64,000 nucleotides of DNA from the NCBI RefSeq assembly GCF_009765735.1, contig NZ_LMUW01000054.1, positions 103,944-167,943 on the forward strand. The letters are read 5' to 3'. Under the pieces are notes generated by a model. That model was given only the letters and a program-made list of their open reading frames with translations, made no database searches and was not told the DNA's origin. This DNA comes from Xenophilus sp. L33. GTDB taxonomy: Bacteria > Pseudomonadota > Gammaproteobacteria > Burkholderiales > Burkholderiaceae_C. The position numbers and the translations under genes are program-made. The first letter of the stretch is position 1; each line of letters begins with the position of its first letter. Positions 35,163 through 43,773 of the stretch are shown here, piece by piece.

Positions 35163-36527
35163 TCAGGGTGCGGGACGGGAATCGTCCGCATCCTCCTCGA
35201 CCTCCCGCGGCAGCGGGCGGCCGATCGACCTGGACACCATGAATTCCGCCAGCGCCTCGTAGAGCGGCCGGCTGATCATCCGCGACACCCCGCTGGCCAG
35301 CAGCGCGCAGGCCATCAGGCTCAGCACCATCGAATGGCCGTCGATCATCTCCATCACGATGATGAAGGCCGTGAGCGGTGCCTGCGTCACCGCCGCCAGG
35401 AAGCCGGCCATGCCCAGCGCGATCAGCGCCGGCCGCGCCGCCGGCCCGGCCAGCTGCGACAGCGCCTCGCCGATGCCGGCGCCGATGGTCAGAGAGGGCG
35501 CGAAGATGCCGCCCGGCACGCCGGCCCAGGCGGTCAGCCAGGTGGCGACGAACTTCAGCAGGGTCTGCAGCGCGGTCAGCTCGCCCTGGCCGGCCAGCAG
35601 CTGCTTGACCGTTTCCGAGCCGGAGCCGAAGGTGGCGCCGCCCGAAGCCAACCCGATCACCGCCACCGCCAGCCCCAGCCCGGCCGCGAAGCGCACCGGC
35701 CAGCGGCTGCGCAGCCGGTTGAGCGGCCCGGGCGCGACGGTCAGCGAGGCGGCCATCAGCTTGGAGAAGAGGCCGCCGCAGGCGCCGGCGGCCAGCGCCA
35801 CCGCCAGCCCCGGCCCGAGCATGTCCCAGCCCAGCTTGCCGACCTTGATGACGCCGAAGTAGCTGGCATTGCCGAACACCGACACCGCCGCCAGGCCCGC
35901 CAGCACGATCGCCGTGATGATCAGCCCGCTGGCCTTGGACTCGATGCGGCCCGACAGCTCCTCGATCGCGAACACCACGCCGGCCAGCGGCGCGTTGAAG
36001 GCGGCGGCGATGCCGGCCGCGCCGCCGGCCAGGATCAGCGAGCGGCGGTCGATGCCGCTCGCGGGCGACAGCCAGCGGCGCGAATGCTGCATCAGGCCGG
36101 CGGCGATCTGCACCGCCGGCCCCTCGCGGCCGATCGACAGGCCGGCCGCGAAGCCGGCCACGCCCAGCACGATCTTCGCCAGGCTCAGCCGCAGCGAGAC
36201 GAAGTAGCCGCGGGACTCGAGCGGCAGCATCGGGTGCAGCGCCGCCTTGACCTGCGGGATGCCCGAGCCGCTGGCCGACGGCGCCCAGCGCCGGGTGGCC
36301 CAGACGATCGCGGCGGTGAGCGCCGGCGTCCAGATCAGCACCGCCCAGCCGTGGCGCGCCAGCAGGCGCTGGAAGAGGCCGAAGGCCCAGTCGCTGGCGA
36401 GGCTCAGCGCGACCACGAAGAAGCCGGCCGCCACCGCGTAGCCGAGCACGATCGCGCGGTCGATCCAGCGGCGCCAGCCCGACAGTTCGGCGCGCAGGTT
36501 CTCGAGGAAATCGGGTTCGTGGTTCAT
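35163..36527 (-). CDS. ClC-family chloride channel or Cl-/H+ antiporter
   Basis: The 454-residue membrane protein has the three ClC ion-path motifs: [12 protein letters not shown] near residue 87, [16 protein letters not shown] near residue 127, and [18 protein letters not shown] near residue 340. The GREGP glutamate is the gating/proton residue, so either a channel or a transporter is possible. It is 83 bases upstream of uvrA in the same direction, and divergent from ssb across 99 bases. Confidence 0.94.
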   Translation of the reverse strand: MNHEPDFLENLRAELSGWRRWIDRAIVLGYAVAAGFFVVALSLASDWAFGLFQRLLARHGWAVLIWTPALTAAIVWATRRWAPSASGSGIPQVKAALHPMLPLESRGYFVSLRLSLAKIVLGVAGFAAGLSIGREGPAVQIAAGLMQHSRRWLSPASGIDRRSLILAGGAAGIAAAFNAPLAGVVFAIEELSGRIESKASGLIITAIVLAGLAAVSVFGNASYFGVIKVGKLGWDMLGPGLAVALAAGACGGLFSKLMAASLTVAPGPLNRLRSRWPVRFAAGLGLAVAVIGLASGGATFGSGSETVKQLLAGQGELTALQTLLKFVATWLTAWAGVPGGIFAPSLTIGAGIGEALSQLAGPAARPALIALGMAGFLAAVTQAPLTAFIIVMEMIDGHSMVLSLMACALLASGVSRMISRPLYEALAEFMVSRSIGRPLPREVEEDADDSRPAP

Positions 36528-36573
36528 CGGCGGGGCGCTGCCATTCTCTCAGGGCCACCCGGGGCGCTTGGGG

Positions 36574-36579
36574 CACAAT
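36574..36579 (+). promoter_or_regulatory. Possible -10 box of ssb
   Basis: CACAAT stands 47 bases before the ssb start in the 99-base divergent gap, in the GGCACAATCGCCGG context often seen at promoters in this bacterial group. No good -35 hexamer is seen and no LexA-like site was found. Confidence 0.35.
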
Positions 36580-36626
36580 CGCCGGTTAATTTCTTCCTCT
36601 CCACTCCATTCATCAGGGGCAGCACC

Positions 36627-37157
36627 ATGGCATCGGTCAACAAAGTCATCCTCGTCGGCAATCTGGGGCGCGACCCCGAAACCCGCACCTTCCCCAGCGG
36701 CGACCAGGTCTGCAACGTGACGCTGGCCACCACCGACAAGTGGAAGGACAAGCAGAGCGGCGAAATGCGCGAAGCCACCGAGTGGCACCGCCTGGTCTTC
36801 AACGGCCGCCTGGCCGAGATCGCCGCGCAATACCTGCGCAAGGGCTCGCAGATCTACGTCGAAGGCCAGATCCGCACCCGCAAGTACAACGACAAGGACG
36901 GCGTCGAGAAGTACGCCACCGACATCCGCGTCGACCAGATGCAGATGCTCGGCAGCCGCCAGGGCCAGGGCGGCCCGTCGGGCGGCGGCGACGACGACGG
37001 TTATTCGCAAGGCGGTGGCGGTGGCGGTGGCGGTGGCGGCTACAGCCGCGCCCCGGCCGCGGCCCCGCGTGCGCCTGCGCCCGCACCGGCGGCGCGCCAG
37101 GCGCCGGCCAAGTCGTCGTCGGGCTTCGACGACATGGACGACGACATTCCGTTCTAG
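36627..37157 (+). CDS. ssb: Single-stranded DNA-binding protein
   Basis: The 176-residue SSB has an OB fold beginning [19 protein letters not shown], with [21 protein letters not shown] and [15 protein letters not shown]. It is followed by a disordered Gly-rich linker (ten glycines at about residues 132-141) and the acidic tail DDMDDDIPF that docks repair and replication partners. Length and tail are standard for betaproteobacteria. The stop overlaps the convergent chorismate mutase gene by four bases. Confidence 0.97.
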   Translation: MASVNKVILVGNLGRDPETRTFPSGDQVCNVTLATTDKWKDKQSGEMREATEWHRLVFNGRLAEIAAQYLRKGSQIYVEGQIRTRKYNDKDGVEKYATDIRVDQMQMLGSRQGQGGPSGGGDDDGYSQGGGGGGGGGGYSRAPAAAPRAPAPAPAARQAPAKSSSGFDDMDDDIPF

Positions 37158-37438
37158 AGCGGCCGACCTGCGGCACGCGCGTGCCGCTCCACCACTTCGC
37201 TCGAGATCACCCGGTAGACGGCCTGCACCACCGCGTGGTCCAGGCCGTTTTCGGCTGCCAGCGTTTGCAGCAGCCGGGCCCGTTCGGCCTGCCTTCCCGG
37301 ATCCCTCGGCGGCTCGGCGACGCGCGCCTTGATCTCGCCGATGCGGCCCGTCAGCGCGAAGCGGCGCGCGAGCAGCGCGACGATGTCCCGATCGATGGCG
37401 TCGATCTCGGCGCGCAGGGGCGCCATCTCCGCATTCAT
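37154..37438 (-). CDS. Chorismate mutase, AroQ type
   Basis: The 94-residue all-helical protein reads [27 protein letters not shown] and a final [13 protein letters not shown]. The Arg/Lys spacing matches AroQ chorismate mutases or isochorismate-pyruvate lyase-like relatives. There is no signal peptide, so it would be cytoplasmic. It is last in the AraC-linked aromatic operon, overlapping the alpha/beta hydrolase start by four bases. A lyase acting on isochorismate to give salicylate would fit an aromatic cluster as well as a mutase; sequence alone does not decide. Confidence 0.82.
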   Translation of the reverse strand: MNAEMAPLRAEIDAIDRDIVALLARRFALTGRIGEIKARVAEPPRDPGRQAERARLLQTLAAENGLDHAVVQAVYRVISSEVVERHARAAGRPL

Positions 37439-38241
37439 CGGGCGCTCGACGCCAGGAAGGCCTCGACCTCGTGCGCGACCGCCGCCGGCCGCTCGACGGT
37501 GATCGCGTGATGCCCGCCCTCGACGTCGACGATCCGGCTGCCGCGGATGCGCGCCTGCATCTCGTGCATCAGGCGGGGCGGCACCACGACATCGCGGCTG
37601 CCGGCGACGAGCAGCGTCGGCGCGGCGATGTCCTCGCAGCGCAGTGCCGCGGTCGATCGCGCCAGCGTGCCGCGGGAGCCGGCCGCCTGTCCCGCGCGCC
37701 GGGCCATGCGCGCGACCAGTTCAGGATGGCGCTCGGCATGGTCGGAGCCGTAGAAGGTCTCTGCAAGTTCGCGGGCGCTGCCGGGCAGGGCGGCGCGCAG
37801 CGCCTGCAGATGCCTCGTGCCTGCCGCATGGGCCGTGTCCAGCGAGACGTCCAGTGGCCAGGTGTTGCACAGCACCAGCCGATCGACCTGCGCCGGGTGC
37901 CGGATGGCCAGGCCTTGGGCGATCCGGCCGCCGAAGGAGGTGCCGAGCACGTTCGTCCGCGCCAGCCCGAGCGCCTCGACGAGCTGCGCGGCGTCTTCGA
38001 CCAGGTCGAGGATCGAGCGCGGTTCCGAATCGCTTTCCGTTTCCCCGCAGCCCCGCTGGTCGTAGCTGTAGACGGTCAGGCGGGCGGACAACAGCGCGGC
38101 CAGCGGCTCGAAGGACGTGCGCGTCGCCTCGGCGCCGTGGATGAGCAGGATCGGCGGCCCTTCGCCGCGCACCGACCAGGCGGTGCGGGCGTGGCGCGTC
38201 GGCGCATGGCGCGTGGCCGGCATGGAGGCCCCTTCAGACAT
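37435..38241 (-). CDS. Alpha/beta hydrolase
   Basis: The 268-residue alpha/beta-fold hydrolase has ILLIHGAEATRTSFEP, YDQRGCGETESDSEP, a nucleophile elbow GTSFGGRIAQGLA with Ser near residue 101, TLLVAGSRDVVVPPRLM with the Asp, and VEGGHHAITVERP with the His. This layout is like meta-cleavage product hydrolases or 3-oxoadipate enol-lactonases. It overlaps the VOC gene by eight bases and chorismate mutase by four. Confidence 0.87.
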   Translation of the reverse strand: MSEGASMPATRHAPTRHARTAWSVRGEGPPILLIHGAEATRTSFEPLAALLSARLTVYSYDQRGCGETESDSEPRSILDLVEDAAQLVEALGLARTNVLGTSFGGRIAQGLAIRHPAQVDRLVLCNTWPLDVSLDTAHAAGTRHLQALRAALPGSARELAETFYGSDHAERHPELVARMARRAGQAAGSRGTLARSTAALRCEDIAAPTLLVAGSRDVVVPPRLMHEMQARIRGSRIVDVEGGHHAITVERPAAVAHEVEAFLASSAR

Positions 38242-38605
38242 CGAAGGTGATCTCGATCCGCAGCCCGGTCGGATCGTGCATGAACAACTGGTGCAGCGGC
38301 CAGCCCGGCACCGGCGCCTCCGTGAACTCGATGCCCTGCGCGCTCAGCCGCGCGCGCGTGGCCTGCAGATCGACGCCACGAAAGGCGATGTGGTTCAGCG
38401 CGGTACGGCCGCCCGGCGGTATGGCGCCCGAGGCGTAGAGGTGGACCAGCGCCTGGCCGTTCGCATAGAGCCACCAGCCGGGGAACTTCAGCACCGGGCG
38501 CGGGCCGGCCTCGAGGCCCAGCGCCCGCTCGTAGAAGGCCTTCAGCGCCGGCAGCGCCGCCTCGTCGCAGCACAGGGTGAAATGGAACAGGCCGCTGACT
38601 TGCAT
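38234..38605 (-). CDS. VOC-family (glyoxalase-fold) protein
   Basis: The 123-residue single VOC domain reads FHFTLCCDEAALPALKAFYERALGLE, ALNHIAFRGVDLQATRARL and FMHDPTGLRIEITFDV, with His and Glu at usual metal positions. It is too short for a two-domain extradiol ring-cleavage dioxygenase, so isomerase, binding or accessory roles are more likely. It is in an operon with the flavin monooxygenase (11 bases upstream) and the hydrolase. Confidence 0.85.
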   Translation of the reverse strand: MQVSGLFHFTLCCDEAALPALKAFYERALGLEAGPRPVLKFPGWWLYANGQALVHLYASGAIPPGGRTALNHIAFRGVDLQATRARLSAQGIEFTEAPVPGWPLHQLFMHDPTGLRIEITFDV

Positions 38606-38616
38606 GACCGCCCTCC

Positions 38617-40221
38617 TCAGTCCAGGCCCAGCAGCCGGCTCATGACGCGCCCCAGCACATCGGTGAGGCTCTCGCGTTCACCGCCGGGCGTTCGCCAGGC
38701 GACGTGGCCGTCCGGACGCACGACCACCGCGCCCTGCAGGCCCATCTCCAGGCCGTCGCGCGGGTCGACCGCGTCGAGCCGATGCGCGTCGATGGCGATG
38801 CCCAGCCGCTCGCCCGCCTCCTTCGCCGCGCGGGCCCAGTCGCTGGCCTGCGGGCCGTGCACCACCACGAAGCGGGTGTCGAAGAGGTCGAGCGTGGAGC
38901 GGTCGCGCGCCAGGTTCAGCCACAGGTGCGGATAGCGGCCGCCCGGGCGGTCCGAAGGCTGGTAGTAGCGCGTGACCAGGCCGCGATGGGCCGTGCCGTC
39001 CGGGATCACCGCGCCTTCCTCGTAGCTGAAGCCCAGGCCCAGGCCGATGCTGTGGCTGTGGTGCACCGCGTCGTTGATCCAGAAGTCGATCTGCGGCTGG
39101 TTCTTCTGCCGGAAGGCCTCGTCCATCTGGCGAAAGCGCAGCGTGTTGCCCATGCTGAAGTCGGCGTTGGCCTGGCCGATCGGGCGCCGCTCGACGTCGT
39201 AGCTTTCCAGCAGGGCCGGCGAGGCCTTGCCCGCCAGCACCAGCGCCAGCTTCCAGGCCAGGTTGTGGGCGTCCTGGATGCCGGTGTTCATGCCGTAGCC
39301 GCCGGTCGGCGGAAAGCGATGCGCCGCGTCGCCGATCAGGAACACGCGCCCCTTCGAATAGCGTTCGGCGATCTGCTTGCTCACGCGCCAGGTCGAGCGA
39401 TTGATGATCTTCACGTCGAGGTCCGGAATGCCACAGTGGGCGCGCGCCAGGCGCACCACCTCTTCGTCCGGAGGTGGCGTGACCGAAGCGTCGCCGTCGG
39501 CCAGCTTGCGCACGGTGAGCCACTTGTCGCAGCCGTTGGTGTTGAGGATGCTGGCGGCCGGAACGCCGGGCTGGCCGGGCGCGATCCGGAAGGCGCCCAT
39601 CTGCCGCACGATCGGCAGGTGCGACAGGTCGGCGTGCCAGTAGTCGTTGCTCATCACCGCGAGCGAGGCGGGGCCCTTCATCTGGATGCCGACGCGTTGC
39701 CGCACGGCACTGGCCGCGCCGTCGGCGGCGATCAGGAAGCGCGCGTGGAAGACTTCCTCCAGGCCGGTTTCCGGGTCGCGCGTGGTGACGACGACACCCG
39801 ACGCGTCCTCCTCGTGCGAGACGTATTCCACGCCTTGCCGGATGCCCCCGGTCGCGCCGCGCCGCGCGGCGACCAGCAGTTCTTCCTCGACCACGTCCTG
39901 CGAGATGGTGCACTTCCATGTCGGGCTCTGGCCCAGGTCGGGCTCGCGCGGCACGCGGCCGTAGACATGGCCCGACATGGATTCGACGAAGGCGAAGCCG
40001 GAGGCGTTGTCCGGCAGGCCGCGGCGCACCAGCGGATCCTGCACGCCCCATTGGCGGAACAGCTCCATGGTGCGCACCCAGGTGCCGCGCGCCTTGGGGT
40101 GTGTGGTGGTGGTGCGGCTGCGCTCCACCAGGACGTAGTCGATCGCGAAGCGATTGAGCAGAAGCGCCATCGACAGGCCCGTGGGGCCGCCGCCGACGAT
40201 GAAGATGGAAACGCGTTGCAT
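38617..40221 (-). CDS. FAD-dependent aromatic-ring monooxygenase (PheA/TfdB type)
   Basis: The 534-residue flavoprotein has the GxGxxG FAD motif VSIFIVGGGPTGLSMALLLN at the start, the KARGTWVRTMELFRQWG region of the phenol-hydroxylase-like family, FLIAADGAASAVRQRVG and VFLIGDAAHRFPPTGGYGMNTG. A thioredoxin-like C-terminal domain is present. It would hydroxylate a phenolic acid using NAD(P)H. It belongs to a five-gene operon with a Bug receptor 36 bases upstream, so the imported acid may be its substrate (inference). Confidence 0.92.
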   Translation of the reverse strand: MQRVSIFIVGGGPTGLSMALLLNRFAIDYVLVERSRTTTTHPKARGTWVRTMELFRQWGVQDPLVRRGLPDNASGFAFVESMSGHVYGRVPREPDLGQSPTWKCTISQDVVEEELLVAARRGATGGIRQGVEYVSHEEDASGVVVTTRDPETGLEEVFHARFLIAADGAASAVRQRVGIQMKGPASLAVMSNDYWHADLSHLPIVRQMGAFRIAPGQPGVPAASILNTNGCDKWLTVRKLADGDASVTPPPDEEVVRLARAHCGIPDLDVKIINRSTWRVSKQIAERYSKGRVFLIGDAAHRFPPTGGYGMNTGIQDAHNLAWKLALVLAGKASPALLESYDVERRPIGQANADFSMGNTLRFRQMDEAFRQKNQPQIDFWINDAVHHSHSIGLGLGFSYEEGAVIPDGTAHRGLVTRYYQPSDRPGGRYPHLWLNLARDRSTLDLFDTRFVVVHGPQASDWARAAKEAGERLGIAIDAHRLDAVDPRDGLEMGLQGAVVVRPDGHVAWRTPGGERESLTDVLGRVMSRLLGLD

Positions 40222-40257
40222 TGGAAGGGATCTCCTGGAGGTCGGGTTCGTGAAGGT

Positions 40258-41226
40258 TCAGTCCATGCTGATGCCGAGCGCCGGCAACTCGCGCTGGAAG
40301 CGGGCCACGTCGCTCTTGACCTCGGCGTCGAACTGGGCGGGCGTGCCCTTCGGCACGCTGCCGCCGGAGCTCTTGACCGCGTCGATGAAGGCGGGCGTCG
40401 CCATGGCCTTGGCCACGTCGTCGCCCAGTTGCCGGAGCGCTTCGGGCGCCATGCCGGCCGGTGCGAACAGTCCGGCCCAGGCGGGCACGCTCTTGCCCTG
40501 GATGCCCTTCTCGGCCAGGGTGGGAACGTCGGGCAGCTCCGCCAGGCGCTTCGGCCCGGCCAGCGCCAGCGCCCGCACCTGGCCGCCGTGCACCTGCTGG
40601 ACCGCGAAGCTCGATCCCCAGAAGAGCATGTCGATCTGCGCGCCGATGAGGTCGGGGATCGGGCTGCTCTTGTAGGGCACGTGGATGAAGCGGGTGCCCG
40701 TCGCGCGCTCGAACATCGCGGCGGCCAGGTGCGTGGTGTTGCCGATGCCGGCCGATCCGTAGCTCAGCGTGCCGGGCCTGGCGCGCGCCGCGGCGATCAG
40801 GTCGTCCACCGTCTTGAAGGGCGAGCTCGCCGGCACCAGCAGCAGGAAGCCGTCGGCCTCGCTGAGCTTCGCGACCGGCGTCAGGTCCTTCAGCGTGTCG
40901 AAGGGCAGCTTCTTGTAGAGCACCGCGTTGGTCTCGATGCCCGCGGTGGTGAAGAGGAGGGTCTGTCCGTCCGGCCTGGAGCGAACGACTTCCGCGGTCG
41001 CGATGGTGCCGCTCGCGCCGGGCCGGTTGTCGACGATGTACTGCTTGCCGGTGACCTCGTGCAGCGAGGTCGCCAGCTGGCGCGCCACCGTGTCGGTGGA
41101 GCCGCCCGCCGGGAAGGAGACGACGAAGCGGACCGGCGCGTCGGCCGCGGCGACGGCGCCGGCCGCGGTGGCGAAGATCGCGGCGGCCAGGAGGCGCGTG
41201 AGGGACTTTCGAGTGAGGCGTGTCAT
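40258..41226 (-). CDS. Bug/TctC-family periplasmic solute receptor
   Basis: The 322-residue protein has a signal peptide (LLAAAIFATAAGAVAAADA) and the Bug start VRFVVSFPAGGSTDTVARQLA. IVDNRPGASGTIATAEVVRS and FIHVPYKSSPIPDLIGAQIDML follow, as in other Bug proteins. The ATG at 41226 is preferred to one at 41268 because the signal peptide then has normal length. It is first in the operon, divergent from an AraC regulator, with hairpins in the leader. No TctAB partner is in the window. Confidence 0.93.
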   Translation of the reverse strand: MTRLTRKSLTRLLAAAIFATAAGAVAAADAPVRFVVSFPAGGSTDTVARQLATSLHEVTGKQYIVDNRPGASGTIATAEVVRSRPDGQTLLFTTAGIETNAVLYKKLPFDTLKDLTPVAKLSEADGFLLLVPASSPFKTVDDLIAAARARPGTLSYGSAGIGNTTHLAAAMFERATGTRFIHVPYKSSPIPDLIGAQIDMLFWGSSFAVQQVHGGQVRALALAGPKRLAELPDVPTLAEKGIQGKSVPAWAGLFAPAGMAPEALRQLGDDVAKAMATPAFIDAVKSSGGSVPKGTPAQFDAEVKSDVARFQRELPALGISMD

Positions 41227-41254
41227 GGCGGCGGTGGGTTGAACGTCGATCGGT

Positions 41255-41272
41255 GCGGGTGGTTGCACCCGC
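41255..41272 (-). repeat. Hairpin upstream of the Bug gene
   Basis: GCGGGTG (41255-41261) and CACCCGC (41266-41272), separated by GTTG, form a perfect seven-base stem in the probable leader of the Bug-monooxygenase operon. Confidence 0.55.
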
Positions 41273-41307
41273 GGTCCATGCCCGGAACTTTGCGCCTGGC
41301 GGCTTCA

Positions 41308-41330
41308 GGACCGGTACTGCGCGGCGGTCC
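41308..41330. promoter_or_regulatory. Inverted repeat in the Bug/AraC divergent promoter
   Basis: GGACCG (41308-41313) and CGGTCC (41325-41330) are separated by 11 bases beside an AT-rich AAAAATATTG. It may be an operator of the AraC-type regulator or part of a promoter. Confidence 0.45.
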
Positions 41331-41444
41331 AAAAATATTGCGATCGGGCCATGACGCGGGCGCCCGTCGATGCCGGCCCCGGCTTCGGGAAAATCACGAG
41401 AATCGGTCGCAGGACGAGCTTTCGACGAAGGAGCGATACCCCGG

Positions 41445-42326
41445 ATGCTCAGCAAACTGCCGTCGACGGAAGGCCCCACCCGGTTCCCCAGCCAGATGGC
41501 CTTCAACAGCGCGATGAACGGTGCCGGCGAACGCCCGGACGGCCCCGTGGTGCTCGCGATCTGGGCCGGTCGCCAGCTCTCCGGCGGCGGCCGGGGCCGC
41601 CACGAGGGCCGCATGCATTCGCACCTGCGCGGCCAGGTGATGTGCATCGAGGACGGCCTGATGCAGGTGCGCACGCAATCGGGCTCGTGGCTGGTGCCGG
41701 CCCACCGCGCCGTCTGGATCCCGCCGGGACACGCGCATGCCAGCACCATCACCGGCGTCACGCGCAGCTGGAACGTCTTTCTTTCGTCGAAGGGCAGCGA
41801 GGCCATGCCGCCCGAGCCGTGCGTGCTGGCCGTCAACCTCCTGATGCACGAACTGGTGCTGCGCGCGACGGCCTGGCGCGAGGCGGACCGGCTCGACGGC
41901 TCGCAACGCCGGCTCGCGCTGGTGCTGATCGACGAGCTGCGCCGCGCCCCGCGCGACCCGCTGCACCTGCCGATGCCCAAGGACCGGCGGCTGCTGCGCA
42001 TCGCCAATGCGATCACCGAGAACCCTTCCGACACGCGTGGCAAGGACGAATGGGCGGCCTGGGCCGGCATGTCCGAACGGACGATGAGCCGGCAGTTCCA
42101 GGCGCAGGTCCGGATGAGCTTCGTGCAGTGGCGCCAGCAGGCGCTGCTGATCCACGCGCTGGAACGCCTGCTGACCGGCGAGAGCGTGGCCGCCGTGGCC
42201 GACAGCATGGGCTATGCGACGCCCAGCAACTTCATCACCATGTTCCGCAAGGCGATGGGCTATTCGCCCGCGCACTACGTGGCGAGGTTGCAGGAGACGG
42301 CGTTCGGCGCGGCGGCTAGCGAGTGA
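41445..42326 (+). CDS. AraC-family transcriptional regulator
   Basis: The 293-residue protein has an N-terminal cupin-like sensor (HSHLRGQVMCIEDG, WLVPAHRAVWIPPGHAHASTI) and a C-terminal AraC double helix-turn-helix (DEWAAWAGMSERTMSRQFQAQVRMSFVQWRQQALL, then VAAVADSMGYATPSNFITMFRKAMGYSPAHY). The ATG at 41445 follows GGAG; a start 25 codons upstream is possible but lacks support. It is divergent from the Bug/monooxygenase operon, its likely target. The stop overlaps the convergent TetR gene by 11 bases. Confidence 0.92.
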   Translation: MLSKLPSTEGPTRFPSQMAFNSAMNGAGERPDGPVVLAIWAGRQLSGGGRGRHEGRMHSHLRGQVMCIEDGLMQVRTQSGSWLVPAHRAVWIPPGHAHASTITGVTRSWNVFLSSKGSEAMPPEPCVLAVNLLMHELVLRATAWREADRLDGSQRRLALVLIDELRRAPRDPLHLPMPKDRRLLRIANAITENPSDTRGKDEWAAWAGMSERTMSRQFQAQVRMSFVQWRQQALLIHALERLLTGESVAAVADSMGYATPSNFITMFRKAMGYSPAHYVARLQETAFGAAASE

Positions 42327-42924
42327 CCGGCGGCACTGCCCTCGGCCAGGCCGCCATCGCCGCCTGCGCCATCCCCTCGAGCTCTTCCTGGCTGGCGCCG
42401 TCGCGCCCCTGCACCGCCATGCCCTGCACCACGCCCAGGTAGAAGCGCGCGAGCCGCTCGGCATTCACCGAAGGCGGCAGTTCGCCGCTCGCCACGGCGC
42501 GCTCCAGGCCCGCGCGCAGCTTGGCCAGCGAGTCGCGCCGTGCCGAGCGGGTGACCTCCGGCACCTCGCCGGGGCTTTCCTCGCCCGCCGCCAGCGTCAC
42601 CAGGCAGCCCGACGGGCCGGCGGTGCCGGCCAGCACCACGGCGGCGCCGCGCAGCACGTTTTCCATGCCCGCCTCGACGGTCGGGCCGTCGTCGATGTGG
42701 TCCCAGATGAGCGCGTTCGCCGCAACGCTGTAGCGCTGCACCGCCTCGACATACAGCTCCTCCTTGCTGCCGAACGCCGCGTAGAGGCTGGGCGAGCGGA
42801 TGCCCATCGCCTCGCAAAGATCGCTCATCGAGGACGCCAGGAAGCCCTTGCGCCAGAACAGCTGGAGCGCGGCGTCCAAGGCGCCGTCGCGGTCGAATTC
42901 TCTCGGTCGGCCGAGCACTTTCAT
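42316..42924 (-). CDS. TetR-family repressor
   Basis: The 202-residue protein starts GRPREFDRDGALDAALQLFWRKGFLASSMSDLCEAMGIRSPSLYAAFGSKEELY, a classic TetR helix-turn-helix of the AcrR type. The C-terminal ligand domain is generic. It is divergent from an SDR gene and an 18-base palindrome lies between them. Such TetR/SDR pairs commonly autoregulate and respond to the SDR substrate. Confidence 0.92.
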   Translation of the reverse strand: MKVLGRPREFDRDGALDAALQLFWRKGFLASSMSDLCEAMGIRSPSLYAAFGSKEELYVEAVQRYSVAANALIWDHIDDGPTVEAGMENVLRGAAVVLAGTAGPSGCLVTLAAGEESPGEVPEVTRSARRDSLAKLRAGLERAVASGELPPSVNAERLARFYLGVVQGMAVQGRDGASQEELEGMAQAAMAAWPRAVPPVTR

Positions 42925-42938
42925 GGCTTTATCACTTT

Positions 42939-42956
42939 TTGTGTTGATCGACACAA
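42939..42956. promoter_or_regulatory. Candidate TetR operator
   Basis: TTGTGT (42939-42944), central TGATCG, ACACAA (42951-42956) form an 18-base palindrome with one mismatched pair. It sits 14 bases before the tetR start in the divergent promoter. A weaker related half-palindrome, CTGT...ACAG, is at 42995-43012, nearer the SDR gene. Confidence 0.65.
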
Positions 42957-43025
42957 TAAACCTGTTGACGCGCCGGATCAATGCGCAGAAGATTCTGTAT
43001 CGATCATCACAGAAAGGAAATCACC

Positions 43026-43763
43026 ATGTTGCTCGAGAACAAGCGCGCACTCGTCACCGGCGGCAGCCGCGGCATCGGGGCCGCCATCGCCAAGGTGCTG
43101 GCCGCCGAGGGCGCCGACGTCGCGATCACCTATGAGAAGGCGGCCGACCGCGCGGCGGAGGTCGTGGCGGCGGTGCAGACGCTCGGCCGGCGCGCGGTGG
43201 CGATCCAGGCCAACAGCGCCCAGGCGGCCGACGTGAAGGCCTCGGTCGACCACGCGGCCGAGTTCCTCGGCGGGCTGGACATCCTGGTCAACAACGCCGG
43301 CATCTTCCTGTACGCGCCACTGGCCGACAGCTCGCTCAAGGACATCGATTCGATCCTGAACGTCAACGCACGCGCTCCGGTACTGGCCAGCCAGGCCGCC
43401 CTTGCGCACCTCGGCCAGGGCGCCAGCATCGTCAACATCGGCAGCTGGTTCGGCGCGCAGGTGCAGTGGCCGAACCTGAGCGTCTACGCGATGTCGAAGT
43501 CGGCGCTGGTGTCGTTCACCCGCGGCCTGGCGCGCGAACTGGGCCCGCAGGGCGTGACGGTGAACCTGGTGCAGCCGGGCGCGATCGAAAGCGACATGAA
43601 CCCGTCCACCGGCCCGCTGGCCGACACGATCCGCCAGCCGATCGCGCTCGGCCGCTATGGCAACGGCGAGGACATCGCCGACGCGGTCGCCTTCCTGGCG
43701 AGCGACAAGGCGCGCTACATCACCGGCACGTCGCTCACGGTCGACGGCGGCATGCTGGCCTGA
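43026..43763 (+). CDS. Short-chain dehydrogenase/reductase
   Basis: The 245-residue classical SDR has the cofactor motif VTGGSRGIGAAIAKVL, LVNNAGIF, the catalytic IGSWFGAQ and YAMSKSAL (Tyr-x3-Lys), and an ending ITGTSLTVDGGMLA typical of FabG-like enzymes. It probably uses NADP(H). It follows AGAAAGGAAA and is controlled by the divergent TetR gene (inferred). The substrate is not evident. Confidence 0.93.
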   Translation: MLLENKRALVTGGSRGIGAAIAKVLAAEGADVAITYEKAADRAAEVVAAVQTLGRRAVAIQANSAQAADVKASVDHAAEFLGGLDILVNNAGIFLYAPLADSSLKDIDSILNVNARAPVLASQAALAHLGQGASIVNIGSWFGAQVQWPNLSVYAMSKSALVSFTRGLARELGPQGVTVNLVQPGAIESDMNPSTGPLADTIRQPIALGRYGNGEDIADAVAFLASDKARYITGTSLTVDGGMLA

Positions 43764-43773
43764 GGCCGGCCCT

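Noticed and set aside
35163-36576. Extension of the uvrA frame through the ClC gene
   Set aside because: The extension is the wrong frame of the ClC gene. UvrA homology begins near 35079 and the ClC motifs are in another frame.
38234-38605. Extradiol ring-cleavage dioxygenase
   Set aside because: Only one VOC module of 123 residues is present, too short for a type I extradiol enzyme.
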